Position numbers and translations under genes: made by a program. Below, piece by piece: positions 42,115 through 50,311 of a stretch of 64,000 bases of DNA (within the stretch, counting starts at the first letter, position 1; the number at the start of each line of letters is the position of its first letter). The DNA comes from Mycolicibacterium thermoresistibile (GTDB lineage: Bacteria; Actinomycetota; Actinomycetes; Mycobacteriales; Mycobacteriaceae), in contig NZ_LT906483.1 of NCBI RefSeq assembly GCF_900187065.1, positions 1 to 64,000 of the forward strand, in the 5' to 3' direction. The notes beneath the pieces are model-generated. The model made no database searches. It was not told the origin of the DNA and worked only from the letters and a program-made list of their open reading frames with translations.

Positions 42115-42884
42115 TCACCACCGCAGTCGACCGGGGCCTCGACGCGGATCTGGCCGCCGATCTGGCCGCGGCCGCCCTGACCCTGGCGCGCCGGTTCTCC
42201 GCGGAGGCCACCATGTGGTGCCTGGCACCCGGCTGGGAGCCGCACGCGCAGCACGTCGCGGTGGAGTTCGTGCACCCGGTGATCGTGGGTAAACGGGCGC
42301 TGCCCGCGGTCGCGGTGACCGGTGCCGATCCGGTCGGCGCGCTGCGGATGTCGGTGCGGCCCGGCGACATCGTGCTGGCCGTCTGCGGCGCCGACCATCC
42401 CGATGTGCGGTCGGCCATGCTGCGTGCCCCGGCCTGGGGCGCCACCACGGTGTGGATCGGCCACGGGGCCCGGCCGCCGGCCGGCGCCGCGGACCACGTG
42501 CTGTGGCTGGACGACCCGGACCCGCGCATCCCCGCCACCGGCGGGTTCGTGCTGCTGTACCACCTGCTGTGGGAACTCACCCACGTCTGCTTCGAACATC
42601 CGGGGCTGCTGCGGGAACCGGAGTGCACCGACGAGGTGTGCATCACCTGCAGTGACGACGGCTGTCTGGCCGAGGTGATCGACTCCCCCGGCTCCCCCGG
42701 CTGCCCGGGCGGCGTCGGCGGGGTCGTGGCCCGCACCGCCGAGGGCACCGTGACGGTCGACACCTCGCTGGTCGGGCCGGTGGACGCCGGTGACCTGTTG
42801 CTGGTGCACGCCGGCCTGGCGATCAGCAAGGTCACCGACGACACCCGCGATGCCGTCACCGGTGACGGGGAGGTGGGCCGATGA
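42111..42884 (+). CDS. SIS-domain protein fused to a HypC-like domain
   Basis: A 257-residue protein. Residues 1-165 look like a SIS (sugar isomerase) fold of the GmhA/DiaA kind, with an N-terminal helix, PGDIVLAVCGADHPDV and GATTVWIGHGAR in place of the usual Ser/Thr-rich loops, and a long helix YHLLWELTHVCFEHPG. Residues 172-250 are HypC-like: CTDEVCITCSDDGCLAEVID and then VDAGDLLLVHAGLAISKV. The HypC part has no free N-terminal Cys; it has a CITC motif instead. GTG start, coupled on both sides. I know of no described function. Confidence 0.8.
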   Translation: MITTAVDRGLDADLAADLAAAALTLARRFSAEATMWCLAPGWEPHAQHVAVEFVHPVIVGKRALPAVAVTGADPVGALRMSVRPGDIVLAVCGADHPDVRSAMLRAPAWGATTVWIGHGARPPAGAADHVLWLDDPDPRIPATGGFVLLYHLLWELTHVCFEHPGLLREPECTDEVCITCSDDGCLAEVIDSPGSPGCPGGVGGVVARTAEGTVTVDTSLVGPVDAGDLLLVHAGLAISKVTDDTRDAVTGDGEVGR

Positions 42885-43600
42885 CCGCGTGGGATGTCCC
42901 CTCCCCCAGCGCATCCGGCACATCCGGGGACGGGACCGACTTCCTGTACCCGTTCATCGAGTCCCAGGAGTCCGACCCGCAGACCCTGCTGGCCGACCTG
43001 GCCGCGTCCGCGCAGGCGAAGGCCGCCGAGAGCGCCGCCCTGCGGCGCACCACGCTGGCCGCCAACGCCGACCTGCTCAACACCGCCGCCGCCGAGATGG
43101 CACGCCGGTTCACCGCCGGCGGCCGGCTGTTCACCTTCGGCAACGGCGGCAGTTCGACCGACGCCGCGACGCTGGCGACGTTGTTCGCCGGCCCGCCGAC
43201 CGGACGGCCGCTGCCGGCCTGGTGCCTGACCGCCGATCAGGCGGTGCTCACCGCACTGGGCAACGACGTCGGGTTCGAGTTGATCTTCGCCCGCCAGCTG
43301 ATCGCCCGCGCCCGCCACCAGGACATCGCGATCGCGTTGTCCACCAGCGGCAGCTCCGCGGACCTCACCGCGGCGATGCGGGAGGCCCGGCGGCGCGGCC
43401 TGTACACCATCGGCCTCGCCGGCTACGACGGCGGCCAATTCGCCGAAAGTCCGGACGTCGACGCGTGTTTCGTGGTCAGGTCACAGAGCGTGCACCGGAT
43501 CCAGGAAGCCCAGGCGCTGCTCGGATATCAGCTCTGGGCCCTGGTTCAACAGAACGTCCAGGCGCAGCCGGTGCGGCAGAAGGGAGCCCGAGATGGCTGA
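42881..43600 (+). CDS. SIS-domain phosphosugar isomerase-like protein
   Basis: A 239-residue GmhA/DiaA-like protein. It has a helical start, FTFGNGGSSTDAATLATLF (the phospho-sugar loop, near 83), ALGNDVGFELIFARQL and IALSTSGSSADLTAAMREARRRG (second phosphate loop). These features are those of sedoheptulose-7-phosphate isomerases, but no heptose genes are nearby. It is embedded in the huc operon, overlapping the SIS-HypC gene by 4 bp and hypE by 8 bp, so a hydrogenase-related role is likely. A substrate cannot be given. Confidence 0.82.
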   Translation: MTAWDVPSPSASGTSGDGTDFLYPFIESQESDPQTLLADLAASAQAKAAESAALRRTTLAANADLLNTAAAEMARRFTAGGRLFTFGNGGSSTDAATLATLFAGPPTGRPLPAWCLTADQAVLTALGNDVGFELIFARQLIARARHQDIAIALSTSGSSADLTAAMREARRRGLYTIGLAGYDGGQFAESPDVDACFVVRSQSVHRIQEAQALLGYQLWALVQQNVQAQPVRQKGARDG

Positions 43601-44669
43601 GGCAGAGGCCCGGGTCATCGAACGGATCGAGTCGTTCCGCCGGCGGCGGCCGCGGCTGCGGGACGAGATCGTCACCCTGGCGCACGGCGCCGGCGGCAAG
43701 GCCTCGGCCGCGCTGGTCGACGCGGTGTTCGTGGAGGCGTTCCGCAATCCGCTGCTGGAGTCGCTCGGCGACGGTGCGGTGCTGCCCCTGCCCGACGGGC
43801 GGCGGATGGCGATGTCCACCGATTCGTTCGTGGTGCAGCCGCTGCGGTTCCCCGGCGGTTCGATCGGGCACCTCGCGGTGCACGGCACGGTCAACGACCT
43901 GGCCATGGCGGGGGCGGTGCCGTCCTGGATCAGCGCGGCGTTCGTGCTCGAGGAGGGTTTCCCGGTCTCCGAGCTGAAGGAGATCGTCGCCGACATGGCG
44001 GACGCGGCCGCGGCGGCCGGCGTCCAGATCGTCACCGGCGACACCAAGGTGGTGGCCAGGGGCGCGGCCGACGGGCTGTTCGTCACCACCGCCGGTGTCG
44101 GGTTGATCCCGGCCGGCCGTGAACTGTCCGCCGCCGCGGTCCGGCCCGGCGACCGGGTGCTGATCTCCGGGTCGATGGGGGAGCACGGCATGGCGGTGAT
44201 GCTGGCCCGCGGCGATCTGGCGATCGACGCCGACATCTGCTCGGACACCGCGGCGGTCAGCGGGCTGGTGGAGACGCTGCTGGCCGCCGCGCCGTCGACC
44301 CGCTGGCTGCGTGACCCGACCCGCGGCGGGGTCGGAACGGTGTGCAACGAACTGGCCCGCGCCGCCAACGTCGGGGTGGTACTCGACGAGGAGCGGCTGG
44401 TGGTGCGGCCCGAGGTCGCCGCGGCCTGCGAGATGCTCGGCATCGACCTGCTCTACGTCGCCAACGAGGGCAAGTTCCTGGCCGTCGTCGCCGCCGAGGA
44501 GGTGGACGCCGCGCTGGCCGCGCTGCGCGCGCACCCGTTGGGCGCCGACGCCGCCGAGATCGGCGAGATCACCACCGAACCCGCCGGCACCGTGGTGCTG
44601 CGCACCGCCTTCGGCGGCAGCCGCATCGTCGACATGTTGGTGGGGGATCCGCTGCCACGGATCTGCTGA
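43593..44669 (+). CDS. hypE: Hydrogenase maturation protein HypE
   Basis: Dehydrates the HypF-derived thiocarbamate on its C-terminal Cys to thiocyanate, the cyanide donor. The 358-residue protein belongs to the AIR-synthase (PurM-like) fold, with LAHGAGGKASAALVDAVF, TDSFVVQPLRFPGGSIGHLAV, GDTKVV and DPTRGGVGTVCNELA. It ends with PRIC, the required C-terminal Cys motif. Its ATG overlaps the SIS gene. Confidence 0.97.
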   Translation: MAEAEARVIERIESFRRRRPRLRDEIVTLAHGAGGKASAALVDAVFVEAFRNPLLESLGDGAVLPLPDGRRMAMSTDSFVVQPLRFPGGSIGHLAVHGTVNDLAMAGAVPSWISAAFVLEEGFPVSELKEIVADMADAAAAAGVQIVTGDTKVVARGAADGLFVTTAGVGLIPAGRELSAAAVRPGDRVLISGSMGEHGMAVMLARGDLAIDADICSDTAAVSGLVETLLAAAPSTRWLRDPTRGGVGTVCNELARAANVGVVLDEERLVVRPEVAAACEMLGIDLLYVANEGKFLAVVAAEEVDAALAALRAHPLGADAAEIGEITTEPAGTVVLRTAFGGSRIVDMLVGDPLPRIC

Positions 44670-44690
44670 AACGAAACGGAGAGGATGCCC

Positions 44691-44960
44691 ATGTGCCTCG
44701 GGATCCCCGGGCGGATCGTCGAGATCACCGACGCCGAGAACGGTTTGGCGAAGGTGGATGTCAGCGGTGTGCAACGCGTGATCAGCGTGCGGCTGTTGGA
44801 GCAGCCACCGGAGCCGGACGACTGGGTGCTGGTGCACGTCGGATTCGCGATGGCCAAGATCGACGAGACCGAAGCCCTGCTGACGTTGGCGGCGGTACAG
44901 AAGCTCGGCGAGGCCTACGACTCCGAACTCGAAGGTCTCGACTCATCCTCGATCATCTGA
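44691..44960 (+). CDS. hypC: Hydrogenase assembly chaperone HypC (copy 2)
   Basis: An 89-residue HypC with MCLGIPGRIVEITDAE, almost the same first ten residues as copy 1 but different downstream (VGFAMAKIDETEALLTLAAVQ). The start is set at 44691 and not the ATG at 44685, because the chaperone must begin Met-Cys and because GGAGAGG (44678-44684) is well spaced to 44691. It lies between hypE and hypD. Confidence 0.95.
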   Translation: MCLGIPGRIVEITDAENGLAKVDVSGVQRVISVRLLEQPPEPDDWVLVHVGFAMAKIDETEALLTLAAVQKLGEAYDSELEGLDSSSII

Positions 44961-44975
44961 AAGCGAGCGGGCAAC

Positions 44976-46121
44976 ATGCGATTCGTCGACGAGTTCCGTG
45001 ATCCGGCCGCGGCCCGGAAGTTGTTGGCCGCCATCGAGGTCCTCGCCGCCGGCGGCGAGGACGGGGCGCCGTTCAAGTTCATGGAGGTGTGCGGCGGGCA
45101 CACCCACACCATCTACCGGCACGGCATCGAACATCTGCTGCCGCCGACGGTGGAGCTGGTGCACGGCCCGGGCTGCCCGGTGTGCGTCATCCCGATGGGA
45201 CGCATCGACGACGCGATGTGGCTGGCCGCGCAACCGGACGTGATCTTCACCAGCTTCGGCGACATGATGCGGGTCCCGGGCTCGAACGGGTCACTGCTGG
45301 ACGCCAAGGCCCGCGGCGCCGACGTGCGGTTCGTCTACTCACCGCTGGACGCGCTGAAGATCGCCGTCGACAATCCGGACAAACGGGTCGTCTACTTCGC
45401 GATCGGATTCGAGACCACCGCCCCGTCCACCGCGGTGACCCTGCTACGGGCCACCGAACTGGGGCTGCGCAACTTCAGTGTGTTCTGCAACCACGTCACG
45501 ATCGTGCCGCCGATCAAGGCCATTCTGGAGTCCCCGGATCTGCGGCTGTCCGGGTTCCTCGGGCCCGGGCACGTGTCCACGGTGGTCGGCATCCGGCCCT
45601 ACCGGTTCGTCCCCGAGGTGTACCGGAAGCCGTTGGTGGTGGCCGGATTCGAACCGCTCGACATCCTGGCGGCGGTCGCGATGCTGCTGCGCCAGATCCG
45701 CGAGGGCCGGTGCGAGGTGGAGAACCAGTACTCCCGCATCGTGGCGCCGCAGGGCAACCCGGCCGCGCTGGGCATGCTGGCCAGGGTGTTCGAGCTGCGA
45801 CCGCATTTCGAGTGGCGCGGGCTGGGCTTCATCTCGCAGAGCGCGCTGAAGCTGCGCGACGAATTCGCCGACTACGACGCCGAGCGGTTGTTCGACATGC
45901 CCGGCGTGCGGGTGGCCGACCCGAAGGCCTGCCAGTGCGGTGAGGTGCTCAAGGGTGTGCTGCGCCCGTGGGAGTGCAAGGTGTTCGGCACCGCGTGCAC
46001 ACCGGAGACCCCGATCGGCACCTGCATGGTGTCCTCGGAGGGCGCCTGCGCGGCGTACTACAACTTCGGCCGGCTGCACCGCGACGCGGCCACGCTCGTG
46101 GGGCAGGCCGGGCGGGGGTGA
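44976..46121 (+). CDS. hypD: Hydrogenase maturation protein HypD
   Basis: Scaffold on which the iron and its CN/CO ligands are assembled with HypC. The 381-residue protein shows MEVCGGHTHTIYR, GPGCPVCVIP, FGDMMRVPGS, IGFETTAPSTAV and FCNHVTIVPP. It has the C-terminal [4Fe-4S] cysteines in CQCGEVLKGV, WECKVFGTAC and GTCMVSSEGACAAYY. All are the family's conserved motifs. The stop overlaps the next GTG. Confidence 0.97.
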   Translation: MRFVDEFRDPAAARKLLAAIEVLAAGGEDGAPFKFMEVCGGHTHTIYRHGIEHLLPPTVELVHGPGCPVCVIPMGRIDDAMWLAAQPDVIFTSFGDMMRVPGSNGSLLDAKARGADVRFVYSPLDALKIAVDNPDKRVVYFAIGFETTAPSTAVTLLRATELGLRNFSVFCNHVTIVPPIKAILESPDLRLSGFLGPGHVSTVVGIRPYRFVPEVYRKPLVVAGFEPLDILAAVAMLLRQIREGRCEVENQYSRIVAPQGNPAALGMLARVFELRPHFEWRGLGFISQSALKLRDEFADYDAERLFDMPGVRVADPKACQCGEVLKGVLRPWECKVFGTACTPETPIGTCMVSSEGACAAYYNFGRLHRDAATLVGQAGRG

Positions 46122-46897
46122 CGGCCGTGGGTCCCCCGACCGCCGCGGTCCCGACCGGCGCCGAATCGGACGGTGTGCTGATGTTCGCCCGGTACGCCTA
46201 CGCGCCGAATCAGCTCGGCTACTGCGGCCCGGTGGAGAGCGCGGCGCTGCGCAGCGGCTCGGAGCAGCGCATCCGGGCGGCGGCCCGCCGGTTCTCCGGC
46301 GCCTGGCCGTATCTGCAGGTGCTGGCCCGGCTGACCGGTATCGCCGACCCGCTGGATTCCCGGCTGGTGCGGGCGTACTGGCTGGGTGGCGGGGTGTGCG
46401 ACCAGCTGGATCCGGCCGAGTTCTACGCCGAACTGCTGGCGGTGATCGGACCGCAGGCCGGCCACTACTGGACGCATCTGACCCCGGAGCTGGCCGCGGA
46501 GGCCACCGGCAACCACTGCTTCCACGTGTTCGGGGTCTATCCGTGGTCGCGGCTGCTGGGTCGGGGCATGGACGAACATCCGGTGCATGTGCTGGACAGC
46601 TGCCGGATCACCCCGGCCGAGGTGCTGGACCGCGACGGGGATCAGATCGTGGTCCGCAGCCGGCCGCTGCTGTTCGAGGACCGGCGGTTGCGGCTCGGCG
46701 AGCCCACCACCCGGACGGTGGCCGTGTCGGTCGACGGGCACAGTGCGCTGCCCGATGTGGCGGCCGGTGACCGGATCGCCCTGCACTGGGACTGGATCTG
46801 CGGTCGGCTCGAGCCGGAGCAGATCGCGAGCCTGGACACGTCGACCGAGCGGCAGCTGGAGCTGACCAACCGCCGGCTGGGGGTGGAGCTGTCATGA
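46118..46897 (+). CDS. Uncharacterised hydrogenase-operon protein (DUF6390-like)
   Basis: A 259-residue protein coupled to hypD by GTGA. It has ARYAYAPNQLGYCGP near the start, helical middle segments, conserved-looking NHCFHVFGVYPWSRLL (a His/Cys cluster near 130), and the C-terminal beta-rich part VLDSCRITPAEVLDRDGDQ. I recall similar proteins next to actinobacterial hydrogenases, called DUF6390, without a function. The Cys and His residues could bind metal, but this is not established. Confidence 0.75.
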   Translation: MTAVGPPTAAVPTGAESDGVLMFARYAYAPNQLGYCGPVESAALRSGSEQRIRAAARRFSGAWPYLQVLARLTGIADPLDSRLVRAYWLGGGVCDQLDPAEFYAELLAVIGPQAGHYWTHLTPELAAEATGNHCFHVFGVYPWSRLLGRGMDEHPVHVLDSCRITPAEVLDRDGDQIVVRSRPLLFEDRRLRLGEPTTRTVAVSVDGHSALPDVAAGDRIALHWDWICGRLEPEQIASLDTSTERQLELTNRRLGVELS

Positions 46898-47739
46898 GGC
46901 CACGCATCGTCCAGACCGACGACCAGATCGGCTTCCACTGGGTCACCCCGGCCGGCGCAGCGACCACGCTGCGCGAGCTGGTGGTCGACGATGACGAACC
47001 GGATCGGTTGGTGGCCACGCACATCGAGGCGCTCGACGATGCGTTGATCATCGCCGCCGAACGGTTCGGCGAACTCCTCGGTGGCGGCAGGCCGCCGCGG
47101 GATCAGCAGGAGCGCGACGGGCTGTCGGAACTGCACCGGGTGTTGGACCTGCTGTGTTTCGACTACGCGGCGGCGCTGGACGCGGCGGGACTGACGGCCG
47201 ATGTGCGGGCCGGTCAGATCATCGGGACGGCGACGCTGTTCTCGATCTGCGCCCGCCGGCCGTTGGGGCTGCTCGGGCCGGCACCGTTCGACGGGGAGCT
47301 CGACGATCCGGCGCTCGGGGTGGTCGCGGGTTTCGGGGAGATGCACCAGGTCGATCCGCGGCGACCGTGGCTCGGCGGCCGCTGGCTGGTGCGCACCGAG
47401 TCGGGCCGGCGGTTCCCGTTGACGCTGTCGATGCTGTTGTTCGACAGCTCCGGGGTCAACAAGGACGCGGCCCGCGTCGAGCATCTGGACGCCATCGAGC
47501 GGGTATTGACCGCCGCCGACCGTCCGGAGGCCGATCCGCTCGCGGTGGCGTGCGCGTTGGACTGGTTGTTGTACGACTGGCTGATGGCGCACCGGGCCGA
47601 CCAGGACAGCGCCGAGATCGTCATGCCCAAACGCCACGAATCCGATGCCGGTCTGCTGGTGCGGGCCGCCGCCGCGTCGGTCGCCGCCCGCGCGACCGTC
47701 GATCCGGGCCTCGGAGTGCCGGCCCGTCAGTTCGGATAG
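46894..47739 (+). CDS. Uncharacterised protein at the end of the huc operon
   Basis: A 281-residue protein coupled to the upstream gene by ATGA. It is mostly helical, with HIEALDDALIIAAERFGELLGG, LHRVLDLLCFDYAAALDAAGL and a C-terminal DWLLYDWLMAHRADQDSAEI. No membrane segment or known motif is seen. It is the last gene of the plus-strand operon and its end overlaps the convergent HNH gene by 13 bp. A role in hydrogenase assembly is inferred from location. Confidence 0.72.
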   Translation: MRPRIVQTDDQIGFHWVTPAGAATTLRELVVDDDEPDRLVATHIEALDDALIIAAERFGELLGGGRPPRDQQERDGLSELHRVLDLLCFDYAAALDAAGLTADVRAGQIIGTATLFSICARRPLGLLGPAPFDGELDDPALGVVAGFGEMHQVDPRRPWLGGRWLVRTESGRRFPLTLSMLLFDSSGVNKDAARVEHLDAIERVLTAADRPEADPLAVACALDWLLYDWLMAHRADQDSAEIVMPKRHESDAGLLVRAAAASVAARATVDPGLGVPARQFG

Positions 47740-48641
47740 AACACCGGATAGAGCACCGTGGGGTCCGTCCCGGACCCGGCGGCCGCCGGTGGTGCCGGGG
47801 GAACCGACGCCGGCGCGACCTCCGCGGGCGGGGCCGGCTGGAGTGGGTGCGCCTCCCCCGGTGCGCCGGGACCGGACGGGCCGCAGCCGGCCAGGATGCG
47901 GGCGATCGCATCGTGTTCGGCCTGCGTCATCCACAGGCCGTACGCGGATTTGATGTCGACGATGCGGCTGACGTAGGTGCAGCGGTAGGACCGGTTGGGT
48001 GGCAGCCAGGTCGCCGCATCCCCGTCACCCTTCTGCTGGTTGGCCCACCCGGCGGTGGCCTGCAGGTTCATCGGATCGTTGGCGAAATTGCGCCGTTTCA
48101 CCTCGTCCCACTGCTGGGCGCCCTTCTGCCAGGCGTCCGATAACGCGACGACGTGGTCGATCTGCACCTCGGCGGAGGTGTCCCGGCCGCGCCGGAACTC
48201 GATCGTGGTCCCGGTGTAGGGGTCGTGCAGGGTGCCGGACAGTACCGCGCACCCGTTGGAGCCCGGCCGCAGTTCGATGTCGACCAGGTCGCGGCGCAGG
48301 ATGTCGTTTCGGGTGTCACAGCCGTTGCGGCCGCCGGGCACGGACACGTCGTCGGTCCACCGCTCGCCGAACTGCCGGCGGTCGTAGCCGGTCTTCGGTG
48401 CCCGGCCCTTGATCGGAATGGTCGCCAGCTTCTCCAGCGCCTCGTTGGATTGCTGCTCGATCCGGTGCGGTTCGCCGGTGTCGGCCGGGGCGGGGGCAGG
48501 GGGACCGGCAGCCGAGCCGGTGGGTGGCTCCGCGACCGTGGGGAACGACGCACCGGGACCGTCGGCCGCACAACCGACCGCCAACGCGGCCGCGACCACG
48601 GCGGCGGCCACCGCGTACCAGCGGCTGCTGGTTTGCTGCAT
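47727..48641 (-). CDS. Exported HNH/DUF1524-family nuclease-like lipoprotein
   Basis: A 304-residue protein with a lipoprotein signal (AVAAAVVAAALAVGC, Cys24), a Pro-rich linker and a DUF1524 (GmrSD C-terminal-like) HNH domain: RGRAPKTGYDRRQFG-like start, IDHVVALSDAWQKGAQQW with the catalytic His, and FANDPMNLQATAGWANQQKGDGDAATWLPP. Two or three Cys could form disulfides. Secreted nucleases of this kind are common in actinobacteria; activity here is inferred. It is convergent with the huc operon and divergent from the CorC-type gene. Confidence 0.85.
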   Translation of the reverse strand: MQQTSSRWYAVAAAVVAAALAVGCAADGPGASFPTVAEPPTGSAAGPPAPAPADTGEPHRIEQQSNEALEKLATIPIKGRAPKTGYDRRQFGERWTDDVSVPGGRNGCDTRNDILRRDLVDIELRPGSNGCAVLSGTLHDPYTGTTIEFRRGRDTSAEVQIDHVVALSDAWQKGAQQWDEVKRRNFANDPMNLQATAGWANQQKGDGDAATWLPPNRSYRCTYVSRIVDIKSAYGLWMTQAEHDAIARILAGCGPSGPGAPGEAHPLQPAPPAEVAPASVPPAPPAAAGSGTDPTVLYPVFYPN

Positions 48642-48766
48642 GTTCGCCAGTCTCCTGTTGTCCGTCGACTGTTCAGCCGACCTTCACGTCGAACGAGCCC
48701 CAGCGTAGGCGTCAGGTCCGACATGCGCGGGTGCGGTCGCGTCGCACCGTCGCACCGTGTAGGCAC

Positions 48767-50065
48767 ATGGATATGGGTGATTACTGGTCGTCAGTGCTGC
48801 TGATCGCGGCCCTGTTGTTGCTCAACGCGGTGTTCGCGGGCAGCGAGATCGCGCTGATCTCCCTGCGCGAGGGGCAGCTCCGGCAGCTCGAACGCCGCGG
48901 CGGTCGCACCGCCCGGACCCTGGTGCGGTTGGCCCGCGACCCGAACCGTTTCCTGGCGACCATTCAGATCGGCATCACCCTGTCGGGATATCTGGCGTCG
49001 GCGGCCGCCGCGGTCACCCTGGCGCAGCCGCTGATCGGGATGCTCGGATTCCTTGGCACCGCCGCGCCCGCGGTGGGCATCGGCCTGGTCACCCTGATCC
49101 TGACGTTCATCACGCTGGTGGTCGGTGAGCTGGCTCCCAAGCGGCTGGCCATGCAGCACGCCCAGCGCTGGGCGCTGCTGGTGGCGCGGCCGCTGAACGT
49201 GATCGCCGGGTTCTCCCGCCCGGTGGTGTGGCTGCTGAGCAAGGCGACCAACCTGGTGGTGCGGCTGCTCGGCGGCGACCCCGACATCCGCCAACAACCC
49301 CTCACCCCGGAGGAGTTGCGGGATCTGGTCGCCGGTCACCGCGGGCTGACCAGCGAACAGCGGATGATCATCAGCGGCGCGTTGGAGATCAACGAACGCA
49401 CGCTGCGGGAGGTCGTGGTGCCGCGGCTGGCGGTGGTCACCCTGGGGGCCGACATGCCGGTCGTGGAAGCCCGCAGGGTGCTGGCCGAGGCCGGGCATCA
49501 ACGCGCCCCGGTGGTGCGCAACGCGAGCCTCGACGAGGTGGTCGGGGTGGTTCACCTGCGGGATCTGCTCGGCGACGAGGGCATCACCGCCGACGTCGCG
49601 CGTCCGGTGGTGCGGTTTCCGGACTCGCTGCGGGTGTCGGAGGCGTTGCGCCGGTTCAAGGCGGAGCGGGAGCAGTTCGCCGTCGTCCTCGACGAACACG
49701 GCGGCGCCGAGGGCATCATCACGCTCGAGGATCTGCTGGAGGAGATCGTCGGCGAGATCTACGACGAGGCCGACAGCGATGTGCAGCAGGTGCAGAACCT
49801 CCCCGACGGCAGCGTGGTGTTGCCGGGCACCTTCCCGATCCACGATCTGACCGACATCGGCGTCGATCTCGGTCCGGCCGCCGAGGGTGACTTCACCACG
49901 ATCGCGGGCCTGGTGCTGGATGCGTTGGGCCGCATCCCGACCGAACCGGGCGACTGCGTCGAACTGCCGGACTGGGCGGTCGAGGTGACCGCGGTGGCCC
50001 AGCACACGATCACCGAGGTGCGTCTCATTCCTCGGCGCACCGCGGGCCCGAAAACCGACCAATAG
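48767..50065 (+). CDS. CNNM/CorC-type membrane protein with CBS pair
   Basis: A 432-residue protein of the UPF0053/HlyC-CorC family. An N-terminal DUF21 domain has three to four membrane helices (SVLLIAALLLLNAVFAGSEIALISL, IQIGITLSGYLASAAAAV, GLVTLILTFITLVVGE). A CBS pair (about 215-335, with VVEARRVLAEAGHQRAPVV and FAVVLDEHGGAEGIITLEDLLEEIVGEI) and a CorC_HlyC C-terminal domain follow. Relatives take part in magnesium or cobalt efflux or in membrane damage repair. ATG at 48767 or 48773. Confidence 0.92.
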   Translation: MDMGDYWSSVLLIAALLLLNAVFAGSEIALISLREGQLRQLERRGGRTARTLVRLARDPNRFLATIQIGITLSGYLASAAAAVTLAQPLIGMLGFLGTAAPAVGIGLVTLILTFITLVVGELAPKRLAMQHAQRWALLVARPLNVIAGFSRPVVWLLSKATNLVVRLLGGDPDIRQQPLTPEELRDLVAGHRGLTSEQRMIISGALEINERTLREVVVPRLAVVTLGADMPVVEARRVLAEAGHQRAPVVRNASLDEVVGVVHLRDLLGDEGITADVARPVVRFPDSLRVSEALRRFKAEREQFAVVLDEHGGAEGIITLEDLLEEIVGEIYDEADSDVQQVQNLPDGSVVLPGTFPIHDLTDIGVDLGPAAEGDFTTIAGLVLDALGRIPTEPGDCVELPDWAVEVTAVAQHTITEVRLIPRRTAGPKTDQ

Positions 50066-50102
50066 CCACCCGAAAGCGGACCAACAGCCTTCACAGTCTC
50101 CG

Positions 50103-50158
50103 CGAACGTGCATTCCGCGCGGAAAATGGGCGGATGGACCGCAGCAGTTGCACGTTCG
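50103..50158. repeat. Intergenic inverted repeat
   Basis: CGAACGTGCA (50103-50112) and TGCACGTTCG (50149-50158) are perfect 10-bp arms separated by 36 bases. It is 38 bp after the CorC-type stop, in a 246-bp gap with no other feature. It could act as a terminator or be a dispersed intergenic element. Confidence 0.5.
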
Positions 50159-50311
50159 GCGCGGCGAGTCGGCAGCACGGGGCCGGCCCCGATCGGCGCG
50201 GCGCTGGAACCGGTGCGGCGAGCCGGCCCGATCGCGTGAGCGGCGAGACCGCTTCGTGACCTGACCGGGTCCGAACCGAGGCCGGTTTCCCCTGCGCGGC
50301 AGATCGGGACC

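Noticed and set aside
42881..43600. Heptose biosynthesis gene gmhA
   Set aside because: Motifs fit, but no other heptose gene is present and the gene is embedded in the hydrogenase operon, so the symbol was not given.
43593..44669. Possible selenophosphate synthetase (SelD) instead of HypE
   Set aside because: The fold is related, but the C-terminal PRIC motif and location between SIS/HypC and HypD fix it as HypE.
44685..44690. Upstream ATG as the start of the second hypC
   Set aside because: It would place Met-Pro before Met-Cys and hide the required N-terminal Cys. The ribosome-binding site also suits 44691 better.
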